61,171 nt of DNA from Gammaproteobacteria bacterium 45_16_T64 (GCA_002162955.1 MABD01000044.1:33939-95109), one strand, 5' to 3'. Positions 42,143-52,371 are shown, numbered from the stretch's first letter. The notes: generated by a model from the letters alone, not told the origin. A program made the numbers and translations.

Positions 42143-44383
42143 TTAGAGTTTTACACTAACACTGCCACCGATCATCCGGGGTGCTCCAGCGGTGGTGTAA
42201 TCTTGTATGCCAACGTCTGACTGCGGTTCAAAGGAGCTTGCGACATACTCTCTATTGAATATATTGCTTGCCCATAAATATGCGCCCCATGTTTCTTGTT
42301 CGAAACCAAGTTTGGCGTTAACCACAGAGTGAGCATCGGATTTTCGTGTGTTATCGTTATCGAGATAGGCGGCATTTTGGTAACCGACATCGGTAGATAC
42401 GAATATTCCAGAGTCATGTCGATAGTTAACGCCAAGTGTGGATGTTAACGTAGGAGCGCCTGGAAATTGATTGCCGTCATAATCTTCAATGTCAGAGCCA
42501 ACCGCTAAGGTGAATTCTTCGTATTCGGTTTTTACGTACCCAACGTTGCCAAAGATTTCTAAGGCTGAAGTAACAAAAGCACTCACTTCTATTTCTGCAC
42601 CGTATAATTTGGATTTCCCTGCATTGTCGGTATATTTATCTCTGGGATCACCGCTGATCGATACATCAACCTGCTGGTCTTCCCATTTTGTATAGAATAC
42701 ATTTGCATTCAAGGTCAAGCGATCATCCAGCAAGCGAGAGCGTAATGCGAGTTCATAGTTCCAGGTATATTCGGGATCAAAATCATGAATGCGTCCATCG
42801 GCGAAATTGACCGATGAACCTCCGGAGCGATAGCCTCGTTGAGCGGTGAAGGCCGTATTGATACGGTCGGTCCAATAATACTGAATGGCAACTTTCGGAA
42901 GGAATGCGTCATACTCAGTGTCTACATCTTCAGCCGAGGTACTTGGCAGCGCTTGTAGTAGCATGTCAGCAGGCGGAACGTTGGTGACGGTAGTAACGTC
43001 CGTTGATGTAAACTGATCTCTACGTTGTTTTTCCCGATCATACCTGGCGCCAAGCGTGAAGGCCCAGCGCTGAGTGGCTTTCCAGGTAGCTTCACCGAAT
43101 ATTGCCATGTTGTCGATGTGGTAGCTTGAGTCTTGCACCTGGTATATATCTATCAGTGTCGGTATTGCTCCCCATATAGCGTCAGCAGTAGCAGTGTCAA
43201 GCCCGAAGCCTCCTGCAGCGACTGGTCCGGTCATGGCAGTGTAAGCCTGCTCGCGAGCGTTTTCCTTTGCGTATTTAGTATCTAGAATCCATGCAGCGTG
43301 CCGAGTATTCTCAGAATAATATAGACCGGCAATACCACTCCAGTTATCCACTTCCACATTCATTCGTAGTTCTTGGGAGTACCCTCGACTACTGCCTGTT
43401 TGGTCAATAATACCTAATGGGTCCTGGCTAGAGTCGTAATCATCAAACCGGTCGTAGTCATCTTCAACATAAGTGCTTATGCTGGTGAGAGAAAGTTGAT
43501 CTGAGAATTCCCAGTTAACATTCAAGCTTGCAGAGTCATTACGAATATTATGGTATGCATCACTATCAGATAACGCTTCAAAGCTATATGGATCATCGGT
43601 ACGGGCGCTAGGATTGTCACCGACATCGTTATTGGTTTGCGCGATTGTCAGCAATGCTGAGAGTTGGTCCAGCGCTGCAGGTTCATACTTGAGTTTTGCG
43701 CGATAAGTTGTGCGTTCAAAACCCGCATAGTCATCTTCGTCACGGGTGGTGTTTTCCACATAACCATCGGATTTATGCTCATCGATAGATATTCGAAAAG
43801 CGAGCTCGTCCTCAATCAGCGCACCACCGCCTGCGACGGAAAAACGGGATGTATCATAGCTGCCATAATAAACCTGAGCGTGCCCCCCCCATTCGTAAGT
43901 AGGATCTTGCGTCTTTATGTTAATGGCGCCGGCGAGTGAACTTCGACCTTGCAAAGTACCTTGCGGACCTCGGAAGATTTCAATCTGCTGTATATCCCAA
44001 ACCCCCATCGTACCGTAGCGAATACTTAAGTTATCTAATGCTACGTCATCCACAGTCACACCTGCGGTAAAGCTATTAGGGTTGTCAGACAGCCCTTGCA
44101 CACTGATACCCCGAATGGCAAAGAGCGATTCGTTACCACTACGAAGAGAAACAACGTTCGCGGTGCGTGCATAGACATCATTAAAATCTTGAATAGTACT
44201 GTCACTGAGTTGATCGGCAGTAATCAGCGCAACACTAGAAGGTAAGTCTTGTATGTTCTTTTCTTGTTTTTCACCGAGAACAATCACTTCTTCAGTGGTT
44301 TGTTCAGCAATAGCGGTAGTGGAGAGTAGAGCGGTCGCAGCGACAAAGGTAATACGTGCGAGTTGTGAGTAATGCGTAGACAT
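42143..44383 (-). CDS. TonB-dependent outer-membrane receptor
   Basis: 746 aa. The signal peptide ends near AIA-EQ; the TonB box is EEVIVLGEK near residue 30. The plug domain follows (SVALITADQLSDSTIQDFND, LSDNPNSFTAGVTVDDVALD, IEIFRGPQGTLQGRSSLAGA, NIKTQDPT), then the 22-strand barrel, ending GGSVSVKL. The sequence resembles Fe-siderophore and carbohydrate-type receptors alike. A Fur-like box precedes it, so ferric siderophore uptake is likely. The substrate is not known. The small membrane protein follows by 3 bases. Confidence 0.92.
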   Translation of the reverse strand: MSTHYSQLARITFVAATALLSTTAIAEQTTEEVIVLGEKQEKNIQDLPSSVALITADQLSDSTIQDFNDVYARTANVVSLRSGNESLFAIRGISVQGLSDNPNSFTAGVTVDDVALDNLSIRYGTMGVWDIQQIEIFRGPQGTLQGRSSLAGAINIKTQDPTYEWGGHAQVYYGSYDTSRFSVAGGGALIEDELAFRISIDEHKSDGYVENTTRDEDDYAGFERTTYRAKLKYEPAALDQLSALLTIAQTNNDVGDNPSARTDDPYSFEALSDSDAYHNIRNDSASLNVNWEFSDQLSLTSISTYVEDDYDRFDDYDSSQDPLGIIDQTGSSRGYSQELRMNVEVDNWSGIAGLYYSENTRHAAWILDTKYAKENAREQAYTAMTGPVAAGGFGLDTATADAIWGAIPTLIDIYQVQDSSYHIDNMAIFGEATWKATQRWAFTLGARYDREKQRRDQFTSTDVTTVTNVPPADMLLQALPSTSAEDVDTEYDAFLPKVAIQYYWTDRINTAFTAQRGYRSGGSSVNFADGRIHDFDPEYTWNYELALRSRLLDDRLTLNANVFYTKWEDQQVDVSISGDPRDKYTDNAGKSKLYGAEIEVSAFVTSALEIFGNVGYVKTEYEEFTLAVGSDIEDYDGNQFPGAPTLTSTLGVNYRHDSGIFVSTDVGYQNAAYLDNDNTRKSDAHSVVNAKLGFEQETWGAYLWASNIFNREYVASSFEPQSDVGIQDYTTAGAPRMIGGSVSVKL

Positions 44384-44501
44384 GAATTGTCCTCCTCTGA
44401 ATCAACAAGTCCTTTGCAACAGGCTGTAAACCGAGGGTAATCGAGCGGGTCAGCGTCATGTCGCGGGAGAATAATATTTAGCCAGCGCCATTAATGCAAG
44501 T

Positions 44502-44523
44502 GCGAATGATAGGTATTATCATT
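44502..44523. promoter_or_regulatory. Fur box between the TonB receptor and a divergent gene
   Basis: GCGAATGATAGGTATTATC (44502-44520) matches the 19-base Fur consensus at 14 positions and contains the inverted repeat AATGATAggtatTATCATT (44505-44523). It is 120-140 bases upstream of the receptor start, and about 125 bases before the divergent 199-aa gene, either of which could be iron-repressed. Confidence 0.7.
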
Positions 44524-44645
44524 AAGATTTGTATCTGAAGAGTAACAAGAGCCAATGTGAAACAAAACTTGTTTGCTTGGGAGGAGCAATGCGATACATT
44601 TTGTTATTGGTTAACAATAGTAGATTCAATGAGTTGGGGAAGGGT

Positions 44646-45245
44646 ATGTGGGAGAGAATTCTATTTGCGTGTAGAGTCGTGGTGTTGCTTACGGGGGTGG
44701 TTATATCGGGGCCGGCCTTTTCTGATGAAGTCGAGGAGCTTATTGATGAGGGGAGAGTTGCCTATAGCAAAGGGGATATGTCCTCAGCTAGTGAGCAATT
44801 GCAAAATGCCCTCAATCTTATTGCTGAACTGAGCGTACAATCTTTTATTGCGCTGATACCCGAAGCACCTAAAGGGTGGGCGGTCGAAGAAAACTCATCG
44901 GAAGAAAGTGCGCTATTTACGGGGATTGCTGGTTTGATCGTTGCGACGAAACGCTACAAATCTATTAAAACGCCTGCACATACGATGCAAATTGCGCTTA
45001 TCAGCAATTTGCCAGCCTTTGTTAAAGTCGCGGTTGGAACAATGGCTGGGTTGCAAAAAAGGAAAACCGGCGCAAGCGTTGTTGCGGTTGGTGGTTATGT
45101 GGGTTCGATCAGCTGTAATCCGAAAGGAAAGTGTGAGGTGATGATCCAGGTAGGTGACAATGCGCTACTGACAGCGGAAAGCCAAGGGGTGGCTCGTGAA
45201 GTACTTGTTAACCTAGTGAAGCAGGTAAATTTGGAAAAGGTTTAG
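44646..45245 (+). CDS. Predicted periplasmic protein, 199 aa
   Basis: Start ATG 44646 has GGGGAAGGG just upstream; the ORF extends to 44529 but that extension lacks such a site and a signal peptide. Signal: ILFACRVVVLLTGVVISGPA, cleaved near AFS-DEV. A helical segment at 30-70 (SDEVEELIDEGRVAYSKGDM) resembles one TPR unit, after which a mixed alpha/beta domain follows with a Cys pair (ISCNPKGKCEVM). The family is not recognised. It starts downstream of the Fur-like box, opposite the TonB receptor, so it may be an iron-linked envelope protein. Confidence 0.65.
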   Translation: MWERILFACRVVVLLTGVVISGPAFSDEVEELIDEGRVAYSKGDMSSASEQLQNALNLIAELSVQSFIALIPEAPKGWAVEENSSEESALFTGIAGLIVATKRYKSIKTPAHTMQIALISNLPAFVKVAVGTMAGLQKRKTGASVVAVGGYVGSISCNPKGKCEVMIQVGDNALLTAESQGVAREVLVNLVKQVNLEKV

Positions 45246-45268
45246 AATGCTAATTTTGACCCATCCCT

Positions 45269-45333
45269 AATGATAAGTTAATCTATCATTATGGTGTATT
45301 TATGCACACAATGAAAAGATAACTAATCGTTAT
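45269..45333 (+). promoter_or_regulatory. Candidate hipB operators
   Basis: One inverted repeat has AATGATA (45269-45275) and TATCATT (45284-45290) with an 8-base gap; another is ATAACTAATCGTTAT (45319-45333), overlapping the hipB ATG. Both share a GATAA-C/G-TTAATC-like core, as expected for two sites of one HipB-type repressor. Confidence 0.6.
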
Positions 45334-45691
45334 GGAATATCGAGCGTTAAGTGACAAGGCGATAGCAGAAGAACTGGGTTCTCGCGTAGAGCAGCGTAGG
45401 CTGGAAAAAAACTTATCTCAACAACAGTTGGCTGATGAGATGGGGCTGTCTCGTGTGAGTTATGCGAAGTTGGAGAAAGGCCAATGTAAGCTAGAAAACC
45501 TGATTTCTGCATTAAGAGCGCTAGACGCTCTGGATTCCCTTGATAACTTTATCCCTAAAAGACGTTTTAGCCCAATAGCCCTAATAGAAGCCCAGGGAAA
45601 GAAAAGGAAGCGGGCATCCAAGAAACGTATTGGAAGCGCTGGTTCTCAAAGTAATGTGAATAAAGGGGAAGATGAGGAGTTGGATTGGTAA
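45332..45691 (+). CDS. hipB: HipB-like antitoxin, XRE-family regulator
   Basis: 119 aa. Residues 10-70 form a Cro/C1 HTH: LGSRVEQRRLEKNLSQQQLA, DEMGLSRVSYAKLEKGQCKL. The C-terminal tail is rich in Lys and Arg and then acidic (KGEDEELDW), likely the HipA contact. It is followed by hipA in a 1-base TAATG overlap. HipB proteins neutralise HipA and repress the operon. Two inverted repeats lie in the promoter. Confidence 0.9.
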   Translation: MEYRALSDKAIAEELGSRVEQRRLEKNLSQQQLADEMGLSRVSYAKLEKGQCKLENLISALRALDALDSLDNFIPKRRFSPIALIEAQGKKRKRASKKRIGSAGSQSNVNKGEDEELDW

Positions 45692-47007
45692 TGCAAAACC
45701 TAGCAGAAGTGACCTTGTGGGGTGAACAAGTTGGGGCATTGTCGTTTGACCCAGAAAGGAAGTTGAGCACGTTTGAATATGCCTCGAATTGGATTAGTGG
45801 GGGTGTCGATATTGCCCCCCTGCATATGCCGCTTTCAACGCAATTGTACGAATTCCCGCAATTGAATGCCGACACCTACAAGGGTTTGCCTGCGGTATTT
45901 GCAGATTCACTGCCGGATTACTTTGGTAATGCCGTGATCGATGCCTGGTTAGCGAGTAATGGTAGGGACCCTCACTCCTTTTCTCCACTGGAGCGCTTGT
46001 TGTATAGCGGAAATCGAGGTATGGGGGCGTTGGAATATCAACCTGCATTACGCCAGCAAGGTTCGCCAACAGATGCAATTGAGTTAACGTCGTTGGTTAA
46101 GGTTGCGCAACAGATTCTTGATGATCGGGCTCACTTGGCAGAATCCTTAGGAAAGGATGCGGATAATCAGCATGCAATGAACGCCATATTTCAGGTAGGT
46201 ACATCGGCGGGTGGGGCGAGGCCCAAAGTTGTTATCGCAGTGAATCCAGATAGAACCGAGATCCGCTCTGGTCAAATGAATGGGCAAGAAGGGTTTGAGC
46301 ATTACTTGTTAAAATTCGATGGCGTTGTGGAAGGCCAAGCCAACAGTGAAGTGTTTGGTGACCCGAAGGGGTTTGGTCGTATGGAATATGCCTATTATCT
46401 GATGGCTAAGGATGCTGGGATTGATATGTCCCCTTCTGAGTTGCTAGAAGAGGGTGAAAGGGCGCACTTTATGACGAAGCGCTTTGATCGAGATGGAAAT
46501 AAAAAGCTTCACTATGCATCGCTGTGTGCGATGGATCACGCGGATTATAAACACCCTGGAAGCTACAGTTATGAGCAACTATTAACGGTTGCGCGTAAGT
46601 TGCGACTACCACGAGCTGATGCCATCGAGATTTTTAGACGTATGGTGTTTAATGTGGTCGCAAGAAATCACGATGATCATGCGAAAAATTTCGGTTTTCT
46701 ATTAAGGTCACCCACGGCAAAGTGGCAATTGTCACCTGCATTTGATGTAGCATATAGCTATAAAAAAGGTTCTGTGTGGGTCAACTCCCATCAGCTTAGC
46801 GTGAATGGTAAGAGGGACGACTTTATTACGGAGGATCTGTTAGCGGTTAGTACGTTAATAGGTAATTTTAGTAAGGAGGCAAAAGAGATTATCAATCATG
46901 TATCAACTGTTGTGTCTGAGTGGGATTATTTCGCTAAAAAAGCAGGGGTTTTTACGAATCTGGGGCAAGAAATCAAACACAATCATCGTTTAATGGCATG
47001 TAAGTAA
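45691..47007 (+). CDS. hipA: HipA-like serine/threonine kinase toxin
   Basis: 438 aa. HipA kinases phosphorylate a tRNA synthetase (GltX in E. coli) and cause persistence. The HipA N-terminal domain is followed by a kinase-like core: Gly loop VGTSAGGARPKVVIAVN near residue 170-186, Lys in FEHYLLKFDGV, the catalytic loop VARNHDDHAKNFGFLLRSPT at residues 324-343 (His327, Asp, Asn), and the metal segment LSPAFDVAYSYK. The ATG at 45691 overlaps the hipB stop. Its last 39 bases before the next gene suggest a third operon member, a lytic transglycosylase. HipA activity is inferred; a key-residue survey found no loss. Confidence 0.9.
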   Translation: MQNLAEVTLWGEQVGALSFDPERKLSTFEYASNWISGGVDIAPLHMPLSTQLYEFPQLNADTYKGLPAVFADSLPDYFGNAVIDAWLASNGRDPHSFSPLERLLYSGNRGMGALEYQPALRQQGSPTDAIELTSLVKVAQQILDDRAHLAESLGKDADNQHAMNAIFQVGTSAGGARPKVVIAVNPDRTEIRSGQMNGQEGFEHYLLKFDGVVEGQANSEVFGDPKGFGRMEYAYYLMAKDAGIDMSPSELLEEGERAHFMTKRFDRDGNKKLHYASLCAMDHADYKHPGSYSYEQLLTVARKLRLPRADAIEIFRRMVFNVVARNHDDHAKNFGFLLRSPTAKWQLSPAFDVAYSYKKGSVWVNSHQLSVNGKRDDFITEDLLAVSTLIGNFSKEAKEIINHVSTVVSEWDYFAKKAGVFTNLGQEIKHNHRLMACK

Positions 47008-47046
47008 CTAATCTGACACAAAATGATAGGTGAAGGCGAGGGGTCT

Positions 47047-48075
47047 GTGGAAAAGAGTACGACACGACGACAGTTTATTTCTCAAGCGGTAGCGCTTTCA
47101 AGTTTGGCATTACCAATGAGCGTTCAAAGCTCAACGCTAGATTTTCTTGCCGACAAGAAATCGGAAAAAGGGCTAAGTTCATCGGAACGTTTTAAGTTAA
47201 CGCGTTCTGTATTGGATGTATTAGAGACGTATTACAAAGGCATCACCCTACAATTTTGGAACTTACCTTTTGAGAAGATAGATTTTGAAAAACGAATTAT
47301 TAACATTGTGTATTGGGTCGATCAGGCGATTCGACAAAATAAGGGAGAATATTATGTTGATCCTGCATGGGTGATGTCTCAAATCATGGCCGAATCGCTG
47401 TTTTGTGAACTGGCGATATCCAAATCCCTAGCGGCGGGCATTTGTCAGATAATGCCAAACACAGCAACGCTGGACTTTAATATGGTGATTGCAGGTAGCA
47501 AGAAGAGTCACTACATGCCTCCATACCAGCGCTTGGAATTAGCGGATTCACTGTCAGAATATAAACGTCGAGTAAAAGAGAAGAGTTCCTATAGAAAATC
47601 CACTAAGACGGATGCAACGTTTAATCTTAATAAAGCACTGCAATGGTTAGCAGAAGGGAAATCAGGGCAAGAAAAAGCGTTATTGCAACAAAATCGAAAT
47701 GAAGTGTTGCGTGATTATGATAAAAAAATCAAGTTGGCGAAAGAAGGATATGTAACCTATATCAATGCGAATATAGATGCATTAGGGCACAGAGATATAT
47801 TCGGAAAACAGTCTTTTTTTGTGAAGTTTGATGAACGGTTTACGTACAAAAAGCCTATTTTTGCCATGGTGGATATGCTGGCTAATGCGCTGCGTGTACG
47901 AAACGGCAATATGTTGGCCGCAGCCGCAGCTTATAACGCTGGGTTATCCAGGACTTGGACGAATGAAGTGTTATATACACAATATGGTCAGCTTCCCAAT
48001 TATTCCGAGACTAGCCGATACTTGAGCCGTATTATTGCAAACTATGAGGAAATATCGCTGCGTTTTTTGGGGTAG
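47047..48075 (+). CDS. Tat-exported lytic transglycosylase (SLT domain with large insertion)
   Basis: 342 aa from GTG 47047 (GAGGGG six bases upstream; the ATG at 47023 has no ribosome site). The start MEKSTTRRQFISQAVAL carries a twin-arginine motif with a hydrophobic stretch to about residue 35. SLT elements are present: catalytic Glu116 in IMAESLFCELAISKSLAAGI with CQIMPNTA, and AAAAYNAG ending at residue 299, then the closing LPNYSETSRYLSRIIANYEE. Between these lie about 180 residues, instead of roughly 50-60, with a Lys/Glu-rich insert (residues 135-265). It is 39 bases after hipA. Export through Tat would be unusual for a peptidoglycan lyase. Confidence 0.8.
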   Translation: MEKSTTRRQFISQAVALSSLALPMSVQSSTLDFLADKKSEKGLSSSERFKLTRSVLDVLETYYKGITLQFWNLPFEKIDFEKRIINIVYWVDQAIRQNKGEYYVDPAWVMSQIMAESLFCELAISKSLAAGICQIMPNTATLDFNMVIAGSKKSHYMPPYQRLELADSLSEYKRRVKEKSSYRKSTKTDATFNLNKALQWLAEGKSGQEKALLQQNRNEVLRDYDKKIKLAKEGYVTYINANIDALGHRDIFGKQSFFVKFDERFTYKKPIFAMVDMLANALRVRNGNMLAAAAAYNAGLSRTWTNEVLYTQYGQLPNYSETSRYLSRIIANYEEISLRFLG

Positions 48076-48288
48076 TTTGACCTGCTAGTTGGTATGTTTG
48101 TACGAAATTGTTTGATGATTGTGACAGCAATGCCCTATGAGAAATGATGCAGGGTTATGACATTTGATGAATCAGCATACTTGTACAATTTTAGGTATGA
48201 GGTCCCCAAAGCCATGAAAACAGGTGGAGCGTGTATTCACCAAATTGCCTTCAGAGAACCGCACTATGGGAAGAAGTCTTCATATACC

Positions 48289-50658
48289 TCATCTATTCTT
48301 TTCGACATGTTGTCTAATTGTTTTTGATAAAGCACTGGATGAGATAGGTTTCTTAATAGTGTCATCCATGCCAGATAGAATACATTGTCGTTCTATGTCA
48401 CCAATAATATGAGCTGTTAATGCAATGACAGGTATCCGGGAATAGCCACTTTTTATCTCAATATCTCGTATTTTTTCAGTTGCAGAAAAACCATCTAACT
48501 CGGGCATTTCACAATCCATCAATATGATATCAATTGAATCTACATGAGACAGATAGAAGTCGACAGCTTCATTACCATCTTCCACAATACTAACTTTTGC
48601 CCCCAGTTTTTCCAACATACCGATGACGACAAGCTGGTTGACGGGGTTGTCTTCTGCAACAAGAATTCGCAACCCCGGTAAGGTGTTCTTTGTGTTGCTA
48701 AGCGCCGTTTTGTTTGCTTCTAGTAGCGTTTCACCATCACATTCCTGGTAAGGCACGCTAAACCAAAAAGTAGACCCTACGCCCGGTTGGCTTTCTACGC
48801 CTATCTCTCCCCCCATCATACCTACAAGCTCCTTGCATATCGAAAGTCCTAAACCAGTGCCGCCATATTTTCGCGTGGTCGACGTATCGGCTTGGTTAAA
48901 TGCAGTAAACAACTTCTTAGTATTAGCCTCTGTGATACCTATGCCTGTATCGACAATCTTAAAACGTATTTCATTGCGGCTTTCCTTCGTTGTACTAGAC
49001 GCAATTAAGGTAACGCTTCCTTCTTTGGTAAATTTTATCGCATTACTCAAGAGGTTTAGTAGTATTTGGCGGATTCTAGTTGGATCACCTAAGATACCGA
49101 GTGGCATAGCGGTGTCAATCTGTGATGTCACATCAACTGAATTTTCATGTGTTTGGCTACTAAATACTGCGATGGATTCTTCGCATAACCGCCTAGGATT
49201 AAGAGGGATCGATTCTAAGTCTAGTTTTCCTGCTTCGATCTTGGAATAATCCAACACATCGTTGATAAGCTCTAATAGTGAACTGCCGCTATTGTGTATG
49301 GTCTCTATATAAAAACGCTGAGTGCTGTCAAGTTTGGTGTCGGTCATTAGCTCCGACAAACCCAAGATTCCATTCATCGGTGTCCTTATTTCATGAGACA
49401 TTTTGGCAAGAAAATCGCTTTTTGTCTTACTTTCAGCCTGTGCAATTACTCTAATGCCTTTTTCTCTATTATAGCGGTCGCCGAAAGCAATACTTAGCAG
49501 AGCCATCTCAAACATTGAGCCAATCAATATCGCATTGTAAGTAAAACTGTTAAGGGGGAGAAGGCTAGCGTAGGCAGAAACATTAATTGACGCAGACACT
49601 AAGAATAGGAACCAAGCGATAAAAAACCATCGAGCTTCCCTTAGCCCCTGGTACCACAAAATCCCTGAAATTAGACAAACGAATAATGTAGCAAATATCA
49701 CACAGAGTAGCATCGGGAGTATGACGACTCGATATGGCAAAACGAAAATGAGTAAACTGAAACACAACCCTGCAGAAGTAAGGCCGACGGCGACCAATCG
49801 CATCCATTTAGCTTGAATCTTTAAGTTCAGGAATTGATACGCATACAAGCCCACAGCAACCGATGTAATACCCAATGAGATTACTGTCATCGGGTTTGAA
49901 AGCCAAGGTGCATTCGGCCATACAAATTGCAGTGCATAACCACCCACTACTGCACGTATAATAAGGTGAGAAAGAACATATAATATGTAATAAATAAGTC
50001 CTATATCTCTGACGATTAGGAATAAGAAAAAATTATAAATAATCATGATCATCAACGTACCAAAATATACCCCATTCCAAAGCACAGTTTTCTCATTATC
50101 GACAAAAAACGAATGTTGATCCCACAGATTGAAGGGGATTTTTACAGAGCCCTCTGTTTTCACTCTAAAGTAGATCGTTAAATTTTTGTGTTGCTCAAAA
50201 TCTATCGGTACTATCGTGTGTCGATGTTTGATAGGCCGAGTGGAAAATCGCCGCGAGTCCCCATAAAGATGGTGTTCTAGAAGTTTTCCCTCCACGACGA
50301 CATATGCATCAACATAATCGAGCATGGTGTAGGGTAATTCGATATACCAACGGGTATTAGTGGAGCGGTTGTGTAGCTGTATTTTTGACCAATACACACT
50401 GTCCGAATAGCCAAAATCAGGGGGGGAATTATTTGTCTGCTCCCACTTCTCAGAAGGTATAGCAAGCACCGAATCGAGTGTTAGCTCACCTGGTACATCT
50501 TCTGTAAATAGAGCATATTGGTTCAGAGATACCCCTAGGCTTCCATCGGTAATGGTATAACCCGTCCGCTCCGTTGATTTTTCAGCACAGATAGCGGTGA
50601 TACTGATTAGAGTCAGTATCACCGCACTGAGGCATTGTGTGCATATTAGTTTTTGCAC
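48289..50658 (-). CDS. 7TMR-DISM hybrid sensor histidine kinase
   Basis: 789 aa. A signal peptide and an extracellular 7TMR-DISMED2 domain (about 40-170: [34 protein letters not shown]) precede seven membrane helices (175-385). The kinase core follows: H-box [20 protein letters not shown] near residue 420, N-box [17 protein letters not shown]1 DTGIGI, G2 [16 protein letters not shown]-terminal receiver domain (665-780) has [10 protein letters not shown] and KKPIS. The family senses carbohydrates or other external ligands. No response regulator sits next to it; HTH or HPt partners are elsewhere. Confidence 0.95.
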   Translation of the reverse strand: MQKLICTQCLSAVILTLISITAICAEKSTERTGYTITDGSLGVSLNQYALFTEDVPGELTLDSVLAIPSEKWEQTNNSPPDFGYSDSVYWSKIQLHNRSTNTRWYIELPYTMLDYVDAYVVVEGKLLEHHLYGDSRRFSTRPIKHRHTIVPIDFEQHKNLTIYFRVKTEGSVKIPFNLWDQHSFFVDNEKTVLWNGVYFGTLMIMIIYNFFLFLIVRDIGLIYYILYVLSHLIIRAVVGGYALQFVWPNAPWLSNPMTVISLGITSVAVGLYAYQFLNLKIQAKWMRLVAVGLTSAGLCFSLLIFVLPYRVVILPMLLCVIFATLFVCLISGILWYQGLREARWFFIAWFLFLVSASINVSAYASLLPLNSFTYNAILIGSMFEMALLSIAFGDRYNREKGIRVIAQAESKTKSDFLAKMSHEIRTPMNGILGLSELMTDTKLDSTQRFYIETIHNSGSSLLELINDVLDYSKIEAGKLDLESIPLNPRRLCEESIAVFSSQTHENSVDVTSQIDTAMPLGILGDPTRIRQILLNLLSNAIKFTKEGSVTLIASSTTKESRNEIRFKIVDTGIGITEANTKKLFTAFNQADTSTTRKYGGTGLGLSICKELVGMMGGEIGVESQPGVGSTFWFSVPYQECDGETLLEANKTALSNTKNTLPGLRILVAEDNPVNQLVVIGMLEKLGAKVSIVEDGNEAVDFYLSHVDSIDIILMDCEMPELDGFSATEKIRDIEIKSGYSRIPVIALTAHIIGDIERQCILSGMDDTIKKPISSSALSKTIRQHVEKNR

Positions 50659-51031
50659 GGCATTGTCGACTTATATTAAGAAATAGATCAAGTATAGACC
50701 TATATAGCGTCATTATTGCCCAATGAACTGGGATAAGCGGAACAGAATGTTGAGTGCCTGGGTGTTGGGGTTAGCTATCACTTCCATTGGTGTATTTAAT
50801 CCAAAGCTCTTTTTGAAGCTCATTACCAGTAACTAATTTGTTTAGCCGCTAAAATTGGGATTAATAAATATGAATTATCCGCAACGCACTTGCTTAGTGG
50901 TCGGTATCACATAAAGCGGGCACAGTGCCTACACATTGAGCGACGATCGGGGGAAGAAAATTGGAACAGGGTGTGAGTTCTTATTCTTTATTGGAACTCA
51001 CACCTTAGTCAGATTAACGTTATCAGGATAA
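50659..51031. other. Intergenic region after the hybrid kinase
   Basis: A 37-codon frame with one hydrophobic helix (50723-50836) lacks a ribosome site and is not accepted. An 11-bp perfect hairpin sits at 50970-51004 (listed separately). No promoter of the kinase was recognised with certainty. Confidence 0.5.
50970..51004 (-). terminator. Hairpin downstream of the cytochrome c peroxidase gene
   Basis: GGTGTGAGTTC (50970-50980) pairs perfectly with GAACTCACACC (50994-51004), 11 bp, 13-nt loop, 28 bases after the peroxidase stop on the minus strand. The downstream T-run is weak (CTGTTCCAATTTTC). Confidence 0.6.
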
Positions 51032-52009
51032 TCAGTTCCAGGGAATTGTCGGTCGCTCTACAACGACAGTATCCGTTAGCGCTGCTAGGAATGCGACCAG
51101 ATCAAGCTCTTCTTGTCGGGTTAAGTGTAGTGGTTTGATAAGTTTGCTTCTGTTTTCTGCTTTGTCGCCGCCGCGATTATAGAATTGGATTACCCCTTCG
51201 AGAGAGGGGATGGACCCGTTATGCATATAGGGTGCAGTCAGCCATACATTTCTTAACCCAGGTGTTTTAAAAGCACCGATCAGTGTTTTGTCGTCGACTC
51301 TTCCACCGCGCCCCTTGTCGGTGGAATTAACACCAATGTTATGAAAGCTATAGTCTGAGAACGTCGCGCCGTCGTGGCAAGCTATGCAACGGCCTTTTCC
51401 TTCAAAGAGTTCAAGCCCTCTTTTAGCTGAGGGAGTGAGTGCGGCTTTATTCCCTTTAAGGTATTTGTCGAATGACGCATTGTTACTAATAAGAGATCGC
51501 TCAAATGCCCCGATGGCGGTGGCCATGTTTGTTTGTGTAAATCCAGTATCTGGAAATAGCGTCTGCATTTTATCTTGGTACCACTTAATCTTCTTGATCT
51601 TGGGGATGAAGGTCGTATTCACTCCGCGTTTTCCCATAGATTTGAACGCTTGATGCTCGAGGCTTCTTGAGCGTCCATCCCAGTGAATAATGGGTGAAAA
51701 TGCTAGATTTACAATTGATGGAGAGTTCCGCTTATCATTTTTCCCGTTGTGTTTTACGTCTAACGCAACTCCGTCACTAAAACCCATATCAGGATCGTGA
51801 CAGCTTGCGCATGATTGGTTTTCATCAGGAACCAGTCTTGGGTCAAAAAATAGCATCTTACCTAACTCAATCATTTCTGCAGATGCAGGGTCATCATTTG
51901 GCCACTCAATGTTATCGTAATCAGGTGTGCTCAATGGCTCTGCAATGGCGTGCCCACAGAAAGGTAAAATAACTATCATTATGTACTTTAGATATCGTGT
52001 TACATGCAT
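51032..52009 (-). CDS. Di-heme cytochrome c peroxidase / MauG-family protein
   Basis: 325 aa with a signal peptide (MIVILPFCGHAIA) and two heme motifs: QSCASCHDPDMGF near residue 67 and RCIACHDGATF near 210. Other CCP features are MLFFDPRLVPDEN, FERSLISNNASFDKYL, FKTPGLRNVWLTAPYMHNGS (Met ligand), and GVIQFYNRGGDKA. It reduces hydrogen peroxide or oxidises a protein substrate in the periplasm. No methylamine-dehydrogenase genes are nearby, so peroxide defence is likelier than MauG-type modification. Ends with a hairpin. Confidence 0.92.
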   Translation of the reverse strand: MHVTRYLKYIMIVILPFCGHAIAEPLSTPDYDNIEWPNDDPASAEMIELGKMLFFDPRLVPDENQSCASCHDPDMGFSDGVALDVKHNGKNDKRNSPSIVNLAFSPIIHWDGRSRSLEHQAFKSMGKRGVNTTFIPKIKKIKWYQDKMQTLFPDTGFTQTNMATAIGAFERSLISNNASFDKYLKGNKAALTPSAKRGLELFEGKGRCIACHDGATFSDYSFHNIGVNSTDKGRGGRVDDKTLIGAFKTPGLRNVWLTAPYMHNGSIPSLEGVIQFYNRGGDKAENRSKLIKPLHLTRQEELDLVAFLAALTDTVVVERPTIPWN

Positions 52010-52371
52010 AAGAAATATTCTCTGTAAAAGTTGATCAAGTTTTAGGTCGAAACGTAATGGCCTGAAAGTATACAGCGAATTTTTAGGGTAATGTTTATAC
52101 TAACGATCAATAAAATCAAGTGATAAAGAAAAAACGGAATGTGGGGTATCAAAAAACAAACGGACATACGTGAAAATTTAATATTCTGCATAAGAAATGG
52201 TTGTTTATAGAAAATTTAAATATATTTTATTTATCGTGATTATCAGTAATTCCAAAGTGTGAATATTCTCTTATAATAGCTCGGCACATTTTCGGGTGAG
52301 ACATTTTATTGATAGTTTTTCGAACATTAATCAATGGCATTTCTATAGATCAAGCCCATCTACTTTAGGAT
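52010..52371. other. AT-rich intergenic spacer
   Basis: Divergent promoters for the peroxidase and the esterase must lie here. The stretch is very AT-rich, particularly at 52200-52250 (AAATTTAAATATATTTTATT), and no operator palindrome was convincing. No ORF is seen. Confidence 0.5.

Noticed and set aside
45269-45290. hipB-promoter repeat as a Fur box
   Set aside because: The arms resemble the nearby Fur site, but the 8-base spacing does not fit the 19-base Fur pattern and a HipB operator is likelier.
50723-50836. 37-codon frame with one hydrophobic helix
   Set aside because: No ribosome site upstream of the ATG and no conservation visible, so it is not listed as a gene.
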